Of a DNA stretch of 52,514 bases, positions 43,063 to 51,386 are shown one piece after another (the first letter of the stretch is position 1; every line of letters starts with the position of its first letter). A program made the translations under genes and the position numbers. The notes under the pieces were generated by a model that was not told the origin of the DNA, did no database searches, and saw only the letters and a list, made by a program, of their open reading frames with translations. This stretch comes from Candidatus Eiseniibacteriota bacterium (GTDB taxonomy: Bacteria > Joyebacterota > Joyebacteria > Joyebacterales > Joyebacteraceae), in assembly GCA_030622115.1 (NCBI GenBank), contig JAUXGN010000018.1, positions 1-52,514 of the forward strand, given 5' to 3'.

Positions 43063-44382
43063 CTACTTCAGGAGAACTACACTCGCGGTCGCGCTCCCGT
43101 CCTCTGTCATCAGCTTCAGGAAATACACGCCCGTCGCGATGTCATCACCAGATGAGTCTCTACCGAACCACGTGATCTCGTGGTCGCCGGCGCTCCGCTC
43201 GCCTTCCTCGAGGACTGTGACAAGCCTTCCGGATACATCGTAGACCGACAGCGAGACCACCGATGGCGATGGGAGGTTGTAACGAATCGTCGTCTTCGGA
43301 TTGAGCGGGTTCGGGTAGCACTCGAGACGGACCTGCGGCGCGAATGCACCCTCCGTCACGTCGGTAGCATCCGACGTGATCTGCGGCTGCACGGCCAGGC
43401 AGTTCGCATTCGTCCCGCCTACGACCACGAACGAGTCCTTGAGCGTATTGTCGGAGAGCTGGACGATATAGACCTTCGTCACAGCGGAGAGAAGCGTCCC
43501 GCCCGCGACGAACGCGAACCCTTCGGAGTCCAGGATGTCGACATCCCGGGGGTCCGCGTACTGCTCCAGGAATACCACCGACGTCGACCAGTCGCTCGTA
43601 TCGATGACGTACACGTTGGAGTCGTCCTCGCAGGTGACGACGATCCTCGATCCATCCAGTGTCACGTCAATGCCCCACGGATCATCGCCGACGTCGATCG
43701 CGATGACCTCTGTGAGCGTGGCCTGGTCTATGACGCGGACCTGATCGGTCGCCCTGTCAGTGACATAGATGTAGTCGCCGTCTGGGTCGACGACCAGCTG
43801 CCACAGGCTGTTGCCGATCTCTACCATCTGGATGATGTGCGATCCGTCCTCGGCGATTTCGTAGAGGTACTTCCCGTACCAGTCGACCGCGTATATGTTC
43901 TTGCTGACCGGGTCGAGCGCGAGCTGTCCGGGGCTGGTGTAGCTCCCGGGCGCACCGGAGATGCACGGGAGCGTATTGATAACGGCGTATGTCGCGGTGT
44001 CGACAACGTACAGGACGTCATCGTCGCGACTGCCCACCATGACGAACGAGCTGTCGTCCGAGAAGACGATGGAGTTGAGATGCTCCCCGACCGCGAAGCT
44101 GTGAGAGATGAGGTTCGTGGCCGTATCTATTACCACGATCCCATCACCGCTGCCGCCGGCGATCCAGACTTCCGATCCGTCCGGCTTCATCGTGCAGTCA
44201 TATGCGTAGTCACCGTAAGGGAGGAGATCGATGGGCGTGTCCTGCGAGTAGGTGTTCACGTCGAACGGGACACATGTCTCCGACGTCGAGCATGCCACGT
44301 AGCCGTCGTTGGCGCCGGAGAATGCGACGATCGGAAGGGAGAGGGACAGAACGGCCAGAGCCAGAATGGACAGTGTTCTCAT
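43063..44382 (-). CDS. Secreted beta-propeller (YVTN-repeat) protein with sorting tail
   Basis: The 439-residue protein has a signal peptide (LSILALAVLSLSLPIVAFS), then about seven propeller-type repeats with VIDTATNLI, VVDTATYAVINT, VIDQATLTEVIAID and VIDTSDWSTS, as in YVTN/NHL-like surface propellers. The last 85 residues are the sorting module (CYPNPLNPKTTIRYNLPSP, VYDVSGRLVTVLEEG, GVYFLKLMT, VVLLK). It is the only - strand gene in the window and lies between hydA and ssnA, converging on hydA. GGAGG 8 bases before ATG (44382-44380) is better placed than the in-frame GTG ending at 44389, so the ATG is chosen. Its promoter is at 44479-44487. Confidence 0.88.
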   Translation of the reverse strand: MRTLSILALAVLSLSLPIVAFSGANDGYVACSTSETCVPFDVNTYSQDTPIDLLPYGDYAYDCTMKPDGSEVWIAGGSGDGIVVIDTATNLISHSFAVGEHLNSIVFSDDSSFVMVGSRDDDVLYVVDTATYAVINTLPCISGAPGSYTSPGQLALDPVSKNIYAVDWYGKYLYEIAEDGSHIIQMVEIGNSLWQLVVDPDGDYIYVTDRATDQVRVIDQATLTEVIAIDVGDDPWGIDVTLDGSRIVVTCEDDSNVYVIDTSDWSTSVVFLEQYADPRDVDILDSEGFAFVAGGTLLSAVTKVYIVQLSDNTLKDSFVVVGGTNANCLAVQPQITSDATDVTEGAFAPQVRLECYPNPLNPKTTIRYNLPSPSVVSLSVYDVSGRLVTVLEEGERSAGDHEITWFGRDSSGDDIATGVYFLKLMTEDGSATASVVLLK

Positions 44383-44478
44383 CTTGAGCACCTCCGCTCC
44401 ATGTAGGTTGATTGGGCAGCGGGGCGTCAGGAGGGCGTGGAGGTGGAGGCCCCACCAAGTGAAGATTACAACATGGAG

Positions 44479-44487
44479 ATTATATCA
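44479..44487 (-). promoter_or_regulatory. Extended -10 promoter of the beta-propeller gene
   Basis: On the - strand TGATATAAT is a perfect extended -10 element. No convincing -35 is seen, which is common for extended -10 promoters. Transcription would begin near 44472, giving a leader of about 90 bases. Confidence 0.6.
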
Positions 44488-44575
44488 TGCATAGGGCGCC
44501 TGTGCGAGCCTTTGGGGGTCACGCTGAATCCAGTCACACGATGGACATGAGCAGGGCTTCAGGGCCCGAAACCCG

Positions 44576-44604
44576 TTGACATCGGCGGGGCTGCATTCTA
44601 GACT
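44576..44604 (+). promoter_or_regulatory. Promoter of ssnA and probably the downstream cluster
   Basis: TTGACA (44576-44581), a 17-base spacer and TAGACT (44599-44604) form the best -35/-10 pair in the window. Transcription would start near 44611, after an in-frame ATG at 44608, which rules out that ATG as the translation start. The gap 44383-44718 thus holds two divergent promoters and a structured leader. Confidence 0.8.
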
Positions 44605-44611
44605 CATATGT

Positions 44612-44644
44612 TCGGAAAGTGCCCTTCGTTAGGGCACATTCCGG
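44612..44644 (+). promoter_or_regulatory. Hairpin at the 5' end of the ssnA leader
   Basis: GTGCCCT (44619-44625) pairs with AGGGCAC (44631-44637) around a TCGTT loop, and CGGAA (44613-44617) pairs with TTCCG (44639-44643), separated by one A-A mismatch. The hairpin starts within a few bases of the predicted transcript end. There is no U-tract, so it is not a terminator; mRNA protection or protein binding is possible. A weaker second stem lies around 44669-44687. Confidence 0.65.
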
Positions 44645-44718
44645 AGATTGGGATGCGGTACAGGGTGTCGGCGCGGAGCGCGTCGGACCGTCGTCTTGGT
44701 TTATCCAGGAGCGCGAGA

Positions 44719-46092
44719 TTGCCAGACGTCACGAAGATCCTGACGGGCGGAGCCGTCTTCACGGGCGGATCTGAGCCTCTCGTCATCGAAGGCGGAGCGG
44801 TTGCGTTTAAGAGAGACCGGATCGTTGCCGTCGGTCCTGCCTCGGAGGTCATTGACGCGCAGCGTGGCGCCGAGGTCATCGATGTATCAGGCAAGTTGAT
44901 CATGCCGGGGTTCATCAACGCGCACACACATCTCTACAGCGCACTGGCGAGAGGCCTCATGGTCGATATCGCGCCGTCCGCCAATTTCGTCGAGATACTC
45001 GAACACCTCTGGTGGAAGCTCGATCGCGCCCTGACGCACGAAGACACGTGGTACTCGGCGGCCGTGGGAGCGCTTGATCTTGTCCGAAGCGGGACGACGA
45101 CCATCGTCGACCACCACGCCAGCCAGGAGAACATCACAGACAGCATGGCCAACGTGGTCGACGCTCTCAAAGAGATCGGGATCCGCGCCAATCTCTGCTT
45201 CGAGATCTCGGACAGAAACGGAGAGACGAAGCGGGAGGAGGGACTCGCCGAGAGCGAGGCCCTTATCAGTGAGCTTGCGGCGGCTGCGGAAGCATCGGCC
45301 TCCGCAATCGGCGGGGACGGCACGGGGCTCCTGACCGCAAGCGTGGGACTTCACGCGAGCTTCACCGTCAGTGACGGGACTCTGGACCGCGCCGCGGGCA
45401 TTGCCGGGGATGCGGGTGTAGGTTGTCATATCCACGTGGCGGAAGATCAAGCGGACGTTGACGATAGCCTGAGGCGAGCCGGGAAGCGTGTTGTCGAGCG
45501 ACTGAACGAGCACGGCATTCTGGGTCGGAGAACAATCGCCGCGCATTGCATTCATATCAACGAGCACGAGCGGGACATCCTGATCGACACCGGGACGATC
45601 GTCGTTCATAACGCGCAGTCAAACATGAACAACGCAGTCGGATGCGCCGACATTCCCGGGATGCTCAAGGCTGGGATCCTCGTTGGGTTGGGGACGGACG
45701 GATTCACCGGCAGCATGTTCGACGAGATGAAGGTTGCGAACCTGATCCACCGGCATGAGGCCGGCGATCCTCGGGTGGGGCACGATGTGGCCGAGAGGCT
45801 CTGTCTCAGGAACAACGGCGTGATCGGATCTCGTCTGGTGAACGGCACGGTGGGCGAGCTCTCTGTTGGAGCGCTCGCGGATATCATTGTCCTCGACTAC
45901 GACCCGCCAACGCCGCTTGAGGCGGCGAACTTCGCGGGACACGTGATCTTCGGCCTGACCGGCTGGATGGTCGAGACGGTCATCATCGGTGGACGGGAGA
46001 TCATGCGGGATCGGGAGTTCACAACGGTTGATGCGAGAGGGACGGCGGCGCGAGCGAGAGAACTCGCGCGCGACCTCTGGGGCCGGATGTAA
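44719..46092 (+). CDS. ssnA: SsnA-type amidohydrolase (chlorohydrolase/Atz-Trz family)
   Basis: The protein (457 residues from TTG 44719) belongs to the metal-dependent amidohydrolases related to guanine deaminase. Ligand motifs are NAHTHLYSALARGL, HIHVAEDQADVDDS, HCIHINEHE and GTDGFTGSMFDEMK; SsnA-like features are VVHNAQSNMNNAVG and the C-terminal GGREIMRDREF. In E. coli SsnA belongs to the purine/selenium molybdenum-hydroxylase cluster; its substrate is not established. AGGAG (44707-44711) lies 7 bases before TTG 44719, and the promoter position excludes ATG 44608. It heads the second half of the catabolic block. Confidence 0.88.
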   Translation: MPDVTKILTGGAVFTGGSEPLVIEGGAVAFKRDRIVAVGPASEVIDAQRGAEVIDVSGKLIMPGFINAHTHLYSALARGLMVDIAPSANFVEILEHLWWKLDRALTHEDTWYSAAVGALDLVRSGTTTIVDHHASQENITDSMANVVDALKEIGIRANLCFEISDRNGETKREEGLAESEALISELAAAAEASASAIGGDGTGLLTASVGLHASFTVSDGTLDRAAGIAGDAGVGCHIHVAEDQADVDDSLRRAGKRVVERLNEHGILGRRTIAAHCIHINEHERDILIDTGTIVVHNAQSNMNNAVGCADIPGMLKAGILVGLGTDGFTGSMFDEMKVANLIHRHEAGDPRVGHDVAERLCLRNNGVIGSRLVNGTVGELSVGALADIIVLDYDPPTPLEAANFAGHVIFGLTGWMVETVIIGGREIMRDREFTTVDARGTAARARELARDLWGRM

Positions 46093-46107
46093 AGAATCGG
46101 GGAGTGT

Positions 46108-47337
46108 GTGAGGGGAGCAAAGGTCATAGCGCTCAAGTGCGCGAAGTGTGGACGCGAGTACGCGGAGAACGAGGTTCAGTTCACGTGTGCTGACTGTGGC
46201 GTGGAAGGCATCCTCGATGTTCTCTACGACTACGATGATATCGCGTCACGTTTCACCAGGGAGGATCTTCTCCGTTCGACCATGCCCTCCCACTGGCGCT
46301 ATCTGCCGCTCATGCCCGTCGGGTCGCTTGACCATGCGCCCGCGCTTCACGTCGGTTGGACGCCCCTCTATCACCCGAAGGACGTGCTTGGGTTGTCCGA
46401 TCTCCATATCAAGGATGACAGCATGAACCCGACGGCGTCTCTCAAGGACCGCGCGACTTCCGTCGCCATGGCGAGAGCGGCCGAGGAGGGTGTCAAGGCC
46501 GTGGCCGCAGCCTCAACCGGCAATGCCGGTTGCTCGCTTGCCGGCTTCGCCGCGGCGGGCCGCGTGCCGTGCTACATCTTCGTTCCACGAACGGCTCCGC
46601 GCCCGAAGGTGGCGCAGCTCCTGGTCTACGGTGCGACCGTCTTCACCGTGGACGGAAGCTACGACGACGCTTTCGATCTCGCAAACAGAGCGATTGAACG
46701 GTACGGCTGGTACAATCGTTGTTGTGCCGTCAATCCGTACCTGGTCGAGGGCAAGAAGACGGTGGCTTTCGAGATCTGCGAACAGCTCGACTTCCAGGCT
46801 CCCGACAAGGTGTTCGTTCCCGTTGGGGACGGCTGCATCATGAGCGCAACGTACAAGGGATTCGCAGAATTCCTGAAGCTCGGATTCATCGACCGAATGC
46901 CCGAGCTGGTCGGTGTCCAGGCCGAGGGCGCGAGTCCTGTGAAGCGAGTATTCGAGAGCGGAGGCGAACTCGTCCCGTGCTCCGCGTGTACGATCGCGGA
47001 CAGCATTGCAGTCGGGCATCCGAGGAACTGGCGGAAGGCCGTCCGGGGAATCGCAGCGAGCGGGGGGACGGTCATGACCGTGACCGATGACGAGATCATC
47101 GGCGCCATCCGTGAGCTGGCGGGGGCGACCGGCATCTTTGGTGAGCCGGCAGGCGTGACGGCTTTTGCCGGGCTCACTAAGGCGGTTCGGGAGGGAACGG
47201 TTGCGGAGGACGAGAGGATCGTGGTCCTGATGACGGGAAGCGGTCTCAAGGATACCGATGCGGCAATGAAGTCGGCCGGTGAACCACTGGCGATAGGGCA
47301 GTCCCTGGACGATGTCGAGCGGGCTCTGGCCGCGTAG
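46108..47337 (+). CDS. thrC: Threonine synthase-like PLP enzyme
   Basis: The 409-residue protein is a fold-type II PLP enzyme with the threonine-synthase layout: an N-terminal zinc-ribbon-like segment (CAKCGREYAENEVQFTCADC, 11-30, then ILDVLYDYDD), PLP Lys113 in NPTASLKDRATS, the phosphate-binding ASTGNAGCSLA, and VPVGDGCIMSATYKG. Normally it converts O-phosphohomoserine to threonine. Its place inside a heterocycle-catabolic cluster, 15 bases after ssnA, leaves open another role, for example a lyase or ammonia-lyase like the diaminopropionate enzyme found in comparable E. coli clusters (inferred). The GTG start at 46108 is close to GGGGAG. Confidence 0.82.
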   Translation: MRGAKVIALKCAKCGREYAENEVQFTCADCGVEGILDVLYDYDDIASRFTREDLLRSTMPSHWRYLPLMPVGSLDHAPALHVGWTPLYHPKDVLGLSDLHIKDDSMNPTASLKDRATSVAMARAAEEGVKAVAAASTGNAGCSLAGFAAAGRVPCYIFVPRTAPRPKVAQLLVYGATVFTVDGSYDDAFDLANRAIERYGWYNRCCAVNPYLVEGKKTVAFEICEQLDFQAPDKVFVPVGDGCIMSATYKGFAEFLKLGFIDRMPELVGVQAEGASPVKRVFESGGELVPCSACTIADSIAVGHPRNWRKAVRGIAASGGTVMTVTDDEIIGAIRELAGATGIFGEPAGVTAFAGLTKAVREGTVAEDERIVVLMTGSGLKDTDAAMKSAGEPLAIGQSLDDVERALAA

Positions 47338-47386
47338 CGTGGCGTCCGGGGAGCCGCGGCTGAGCGGGCGCTTGGAGAGTAGACGG

Positions 47387-47857
47387 ATGCAGGTCGTTCT
47401 CACAGTCAATGGCAGAACACGGACGGCGGAGGTTCCGCCCGCAACAACACTGCTTGAACTTCTCCGCGAGCACCTCGGTCTTAGAGGTACCAAGTGCGGA
47501 TGTGGGAACGGAGAGTGCGGCGCCTGCACCGTCATCCTTGATGGGGAACCGGTGACTTCGTGCATCGTCTTTGCCGCGCAGTGCCAGGGACGAGAAGTCG
47601 TCACGATAGAGGGACTGAGTTCGGAGGGCGGAGAGCTCGACCGCATTCAACAGGCTTTTATCGACGCCGGAGCCGTGCAGTGCGGGTATTGCACGCCCGG
47701 CATGATTATGTCGGCAGCAGCGCTTCTCGCGAAGAACCCGCATCCATCGCGTGACGATATCGCAGTGGCGCTCTCGGGTAATCTGTGTAGATGCACGGGT
47801 TACGTGAAGATCGTGGACGCGGTCGAGGCGGCCTCACTCGTGAACGAGGAGGACTGA
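47387..47857 (+). CDS. 2Fe-2S subunit of a xanthine dehydrogenase-type molybdenum hydroxylase
   Basis: The 156-residue protein is a complete small subunit with a plant-type 2Fe-2S motif (CGCGNGECGACTVILDG, about 37-53, plus a Cys in TSCIVFA) and a C-terminal helical 2Fe-2S domain (CGYCTPGM and CRCTGYVKI). Such subunits carry electrons from a Moco hydroxylase of the xanthine, nicotinate, CO or aldehyde group. The catalytic large subunit and FAD subunit are not in the window and may lie beyond 52514. TTGGAGAG before ATG 47387 selects the start. Presence of mocA and an XdhC-like gene downstream supports a purine-type molybdoenzyme. Confidence 0.93.
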   Translation: MQVVLTVNGRTRTAEVPPATTLLELLREHLGLRGTKCGCGNGECGACTVILDGEPVTSCIVFAAQCQGREVVTIEGLSSEGGELDRIQQAFIDAGAVQCGYCTPGMIMSAAALLAKNPHPSRDDIAVALSGNLCRCTGYVKIVDAVEAASLVNEED

Positions 47858-47860
47858 CGG

Positions 47861-48283
47861 ATGGAGTATGTCGAGAGTAAGGACCTGATCTTCATCAGAC
47901 TTCATCAGAACGACGAGCTGTTCGATCGCCTGAGGGAAGTGTGTGTCGCCTGTGACGTCAAGGTGGGAGTGGTGGTGTCGGGAATCGGGATGCTGAAACA
48001 GGCGGAGCTCAATTTTTTCAAGAAGCAGGGCGAGTACTCGCAGGTGCTCTTTCCGGAGCCGCTCGAACTCGTGTCGTTGACGGGGAACATCATCCTCCAG
48101 GACGGAGAGTATGCATTCCATCTTCACGCCGTCCTGGCGCGCTCGAACAAGGATGCTGTCGCCGGGCATCTCTCGAAGGGGAAGGTGAACGTAACGAACG
48201 AGATCGTCATTCTGAAATCGGACGCACCACTGAGGCGCGAGCTCGATCCGGCGACGGGCCTCATGTCCCTGAGTCTCAAATAG
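47861..48283 (+). CDS. PPC/DUF296-domain protein
   Basis: The 140-residue protein is a single PPC (DUF296) domain, the fold found alone in bacteria and attached to AT-hook DNA-binding proteins in plants. Features are VVVSGIGMLKQAELNFF, the histidine motif FHLHAVLARSN and VAGHLSKGKVNVTNEIVI. Bacterial PPC proteins form trimers and may bind metal or small ligands through the His residues; the function is not settled. It starts three bases after the Fe-S subunit stop with GGAGGA as ribosome site, so it is firmly part of the operon. A regulatory or metal-sensing role is inference only. Confidence 0.87.
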   Translation: MEYVESKDLIFIRLHQNDELFDRLREVCVACDVKVGVVVSGIGMLKQAELNFFKKQGEYSQVLFPEPLELVSLTGNIILQDGEYAFHLHAVLARSNKDAVAGHLSKGKVNVTNEIVILKSDAPLRRELDPATGLMSLSLK

Positions 48284-48292
48284 GAGAACACG

Positions 48293-49108
48293 ATGAGTCC
48301 CACCGCGACAGAGCTGAGGGGCGTAGCCACGGTCGTACGTCGTGACATTCTCACGATGCTCCTGGAGGCCGGTTCCGGTCATCCCGGAGGGTCGCTCTCA
48401 GCCACCGACATCATCACCGCTTTGTACTGGGAAGTGATGAATATCAGACCGGACAGACCGATCTGGGAAGAGCGGGACCGCTTCGTTCTTTCCAAGGCGC
48501 ACGCCGCGCCGGCTCTTTACGCCGCTCTCGCGCGTCGTGGCTACTTCGATGTGAGAGAACTCATGACCTTCCGGAAGCTGAAATCGAAGCTCCAGGGGTT
48601 CCCTGACATGCACAAGACGCTTGGCATAGACGCGTCGGTAGGGTCGCCGGGCCAGGGGCTGTCAATAGCCAACGGTCTTGCGATCGCGGCGAAGCGGGAC
48701 GAGAAGAGCTTCCGCGTCTACTGTCTCATCGGGGACGGCGAGACGCAGGAGGGACAGATCTGGGAGGCCGCGATGACGGCGGCGCATCATGGTCTGGACA
48801 ACGTCTGTGCTATCGTGGACCGGAACCGGATGATGGGTGACGGGGACACTGAGAAGATCGCGGCGCTCGCGCCGCTGGGAGACAAGTGGCGAACGTTCAA
48901 CTGGCACGTCATAGAGACCGATGGGCACGACATGGAGCAGTTGCTTCAGGCATTCGCCGAAGCCGCGTCGGTGAAGGGGAAGCCCTCGCTGATCCTCGCA
49001 CGCACCGTGAAGGGTAAGGGTGTTCCCTTCATGGAGAACAGCGCGGAGTGGCACGACAGGAAGGTTACGGAAGACCTGTATGAAGAGGCCATGCAGGCTC
49101 TGTCGTAG
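48293..49108 (+). CDS. Transketolase N-terminal subunit, atypical active site
   Basis: The 271-residue protein corresponds to the thiamine-pyrophosphate-binding half of split transketolases: SGHPGGSLSATDIITALYW (28-46), DRFVLSKAHAAPALYA (62-77), GSPGQGLSIANGLA and the TPP/Mg motif GDGETQEGQIWEAA (147-160) with Asn178. His30 and His70 are kept. Where typical members read LQGHPD, this protein reads LQGFPD (Phe103), replacing a His that contacts the donor substrate, and LSKGHA is LSKAHA. AGGAGA precedes ATG 48293. The C-terminal subunit follows after 45 bases. Confidence 0.9.
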   Translation: MSPTATELRGVATVVRRDILTMLLEAGSGHPGGSLSATDIITALYWEVMNIRPDRPIWEERDRFVLSKAHAAPALYAALARRGYFDVRELMTFRKLKSKLQGFPDMHKTLGIDASVGSPGQGLSIANGLAIAAKRDEKSFRVYCLIGDGETQEGQIWEAAMTAAHHGLDNVCAIVDRNRMMGDGDTEKIAALAPLGDKWRTFNWHVIETDGHDMEQLLQAFAEAASVKGKPSLILARTVKGKGVPFMENSAEWHDRKVTEDLYEEAMQALS

Positions 49109-49153
49109 GAGTCTACGAACGCGGTACCACACGTCTATATAGGGGTAACACTT

Positions 49154-50176
49154 ATGGCTGAGATGGGGCTTGCCGACATACACCACAGCGCGGCGAAGCT
49201 GGAAGCGACGAGCCGGGGATACGAGCGCGGACTCATCGAACTCGCAGAGCGGGGTTTCGACATCATAGTCATGGATGCCGATCTCGCCGGGTCAAGCGGA
49301 ACCGGCGAATTCAGAAAGCGATACCCCAACAGATTCATGGACATCGGCCTGTGTGAACAGAACATGATAGGGACTGCTGCCGGGCTGGCGTTGGCCGGAA
49401 AGTGCGTCTTCGTGACGACCCACGGCATGCTTGCGGCAGGCAAGGCGTGGGATATCATTCGGTCGACGATCTGCTACGGCACTCTGAACGTGAACATCTG
49501 CGGTGCTGACGCCGGGCTTTCGGCGGGAGCTGCCGGCGGTTCGAGGCAGTCACTCGAGGATGTCGCGGTGATGCGGACGCTCACCGGGATGACGGTTGTC
49601 GTTCCGGCTGATTCCATGGAAGCGAAGAAGGCCACGATCGCAGCCTCGCGACTTCCCGGCCCCGTCTACCTTCGACTCGCGTCGGCGCGCGTGCCGATCG
49701 TGACCACGGATCTGACCCCGTTCACGATGGGGCAGGCCGAGGTCTACCGGCAGGGCGACGATGTGTCTGTGCTGGCGTGCGGGGTGGTTGTGTATGAAGC
49801 GATGAAGGCGGCGCGAGATCTCGAGGATGAGGGAATAAGTGTGAGGGTAATCAACTGTCACACAGTCAAGCCGCTCGACCGGGCAATGGTGAGCAGGGTA
49901 GCTGTTGAGACAGGCGCAATCGTTACGGTTGAGGAGGGCGCCTCCATCGGAGGACTCGGAGGAGCATGCGCCGAGGCCCTCGCACAGGTGGGCCGCCCGG
50001 TTCCCATGAGGATAGTCGGCATAGAAGACCGCTTCGGCGAGTCGGGCGAACACGAGGAGCTTCTTCAGCACTTCGGCCTGACGTCGCGGGGGATCGCATC
50101 GGCGATCCGAGAAGTGCTCGCGATGAAAGCAAACGGCGCCAACGGTGTACGTGGAGAGACAACAACGAGTGGATAG
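49154..50176 (+). CDS. Transketolase C-terminal subunit, atypical active site
   Basis: The 340-residue protein has the pyrimidine-binding and C-terminal domains of transketolase. The catalytic Glu68 is kept in MDIGLCEQNMIGTAAG. Other positions that are nearly invariant in split transketolases differ: the FAMF segment that stacks on the TPP ring is HGML (90-93), GTHAGLS is GADAGLS (Asp119), and EDGATHQ is AAGGSRQ with Arg131 in place of the catalytic His. The rest (SLEDVAVMRTLTGMTVVVP, VEEGASIGGLGG) is normal. The protein should bind TPP but may not act on usual ketose phosphates. AGGGG precedes ATG 49154. Confidence 0.88.
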   Translation: MAEMGLADIHHSAAKLEATSRGYERGLIELAERGFDIIVMDADLAGSSGTGEFRKRYPNRFMDIGLCEQNMIGTAAGLALAGKCVFVTTHGMLAAGKAWDIIRSTICYGTLNVNICGADAGLSAGAAGGSRQSLEDVAVMRTLTGMTVVVPADSMEAKKATIAASRLPGPVYLRLASARVPIVTTDLTPFTMGQAEVYRQGDDVSVLACGVVVYEAMKAARDLEDEGISVRVINCHTVKPLDRAMVSRVAVETGAIVTVEEGASIGGLGGACAEALAQVGRPVPMRIVGIEDRFGESGEHEELLQHFGLTSRGIASAIREVLAMKANGANGVRGETTTSG

Positions 50177-50215
50177 GAATGCCGCGAGGTCGTGGCTCGA
50201 AAGAGGAGAAATCCG

Positions 50216-51370
50216 ATGTTCGCAGAAAGAATGAACAGGCTGGGGACAGAGACCGCCTTCGAAGTCCTGGCGAAGGCGAGGGCGCTCGAAGCACAGGGAC
50301 GCGATATCGTTCATCTGGAGATCGGTGAGCCGGACTTCGACACACCGGACAACATCCGCCAGTCGGCGGTGGATGCTATCTGGGCGGGTCGTACACACTA
50401 CGGCCCATCGGCGGGACTTGTGGAAGTGCGCGAGGCCATCTGCGAGCACTTCGCAAAGGACCGCGGCATTCAGTACTCACCGGACGAGATCGTGCTGACT
50501 CCGGGCGGCAAGCCGATCATCTTCCTTCCGATCCTGGCGCTTGTCGACCACGGTGACGAGGTCATCTACCCGAATCCCGGCTATCCGATCTACGAGTCGG
50601 CCATCAATTTCGCCGGCGGGAAGGCGATCCCGCTCATGTACAGCGAGGAGCGCGACTTCCGCTTCGACATCGCCGAACTCGAGGAGAAGATCAACCCGAA
50701 GACGAAGATGCTTATCATCAACTCGCCTCAGAATCCTACCGGAGGCGTGCTCGAAGAGAGCGACCTCAAGCGCATCGCCGAACTCGCGGTTGAGAACGAC
50801 GTCATCGTCCTCTCCGACGAGGTCTACAGCAAGATGATCTACGAAGGAGATCATCACACCGTAGCGTCATATCCGGGCATGAAGGAGCGCACCATCCTCA
50901 TGGACGCGCATTCCAAGACATACGCGATGACCGGATGGCGTCTTGGCTACGCCGCCATGCCGAAGCCGATTGCAGAGAGGTTCACGAAGCTCAACACGAA
51001 CGTCTACTCTCATGCGACAACCTTCGTCCAGATCGCAGGCGTTGAGGCGCTGGAGGGGCCTCAGGACAAGGTCGCGGAGATGCTGGCCATCTTCAAGACG
51101 AGAAGAGACGCGATCGTGGACGGCCTCAATGACGTCAAGGGCTTCTCGTGTCTCAAGCCCAAGGGTGCGTTCTACGTGTTCCCGAACATCACGGAGACCG
51201 GCATGGCGTCACAGGAACTCGCCGACAGAATGCTCAACGATGCGGGTGTGGCCTGCCTGTCGGGCACCTGCTTCGGCAGCAACGGAGAAGGCTACCTCAG
51301 GTTCAGCTACGCCAACTCCTTGGAGAATATCGAGAAGGCGGTAGAGAACATCCGCAAGAACATGGCCTAG
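50216..51370 (+). CDS. Class I/II PLP aminotransferase (aspartate aminotransferase fold)
   Basis: The 384-residue enzyme shows the subgroup I-gamma pattern: DIVHLEIGEPDFDTP, INSPQNPTGGVLEESD, VLSDEVYSKMIYEGDHHT, PLP Lys234 in AHSKTYAMTGWRLGY and the substrate-carboxylate Arg near GYLRFSYANS. The amino-acid partner cannot be read from sequence. AGAGGAG 7 bases before ATG 50216 selects the start; an upstream ATG at 50192 lacks one. In this cluster it could transaminate beta-alanine, an amino-malonate or a similar product of ring cleavage, but this is inference. Confidence 0.93.
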   Translation: MFAERMNRLGTETAFEVLAKARALEAQGRDIVHLEIGEPDFDTPDNIRQSAVDAIWAGRTHYGPSAGLVEVREAICEHFAKDRGIQYSPDEIVLTPGGKPIIFLPILALVDHGDEVIYPNPGYPIYESAINFAGGKAIPLMYSEERDFRFDIAELEEKINPKTKMLIINSPQNPTGGVLEESDLKRIAELAVENDVIVLSDEVYSKMIYEGDHHTVASYPGMKERTILMDAHSKTYAMTGWRLGYAAMPKPIAERFTKLNTNVYSHATTFVQIAGVEALEGPQDKVAEMLAIFKTRRDAIVDGLNDVKGFSCLKPKGAFYVFPNITETGMASQELADRMLNDAGVACLSGTCFGSNGEGYLRFSYANSLENIEKAVENIRKNMA

Positions 51371-51386
51371 ATACGGTCCTCCGCAT

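Noticed and set aside
43180-44406. 408-codon + strand open frame opposite the beta-propeller gene
   Set aside because: Composition is rich in Arg, Val and Asp without motifs; the - strand has signal peptide, propeller repeats, sorting tail, ribosome site and promoter.
44608-44718. ATG at 44608 as the start of ssnA
   Set aside because: It lies before the predicted transcription start (about 44611), encodes a leader unlike the family, and a better-spaced ribosome site precedes TTG 44719.
44612-44718. Known purine or molybdenum-cofactor riboswitch
   Set aside because: The two-stem leader does not show the three-way junction or conserved bases that I would expect; only a simple hairpin can be supported.
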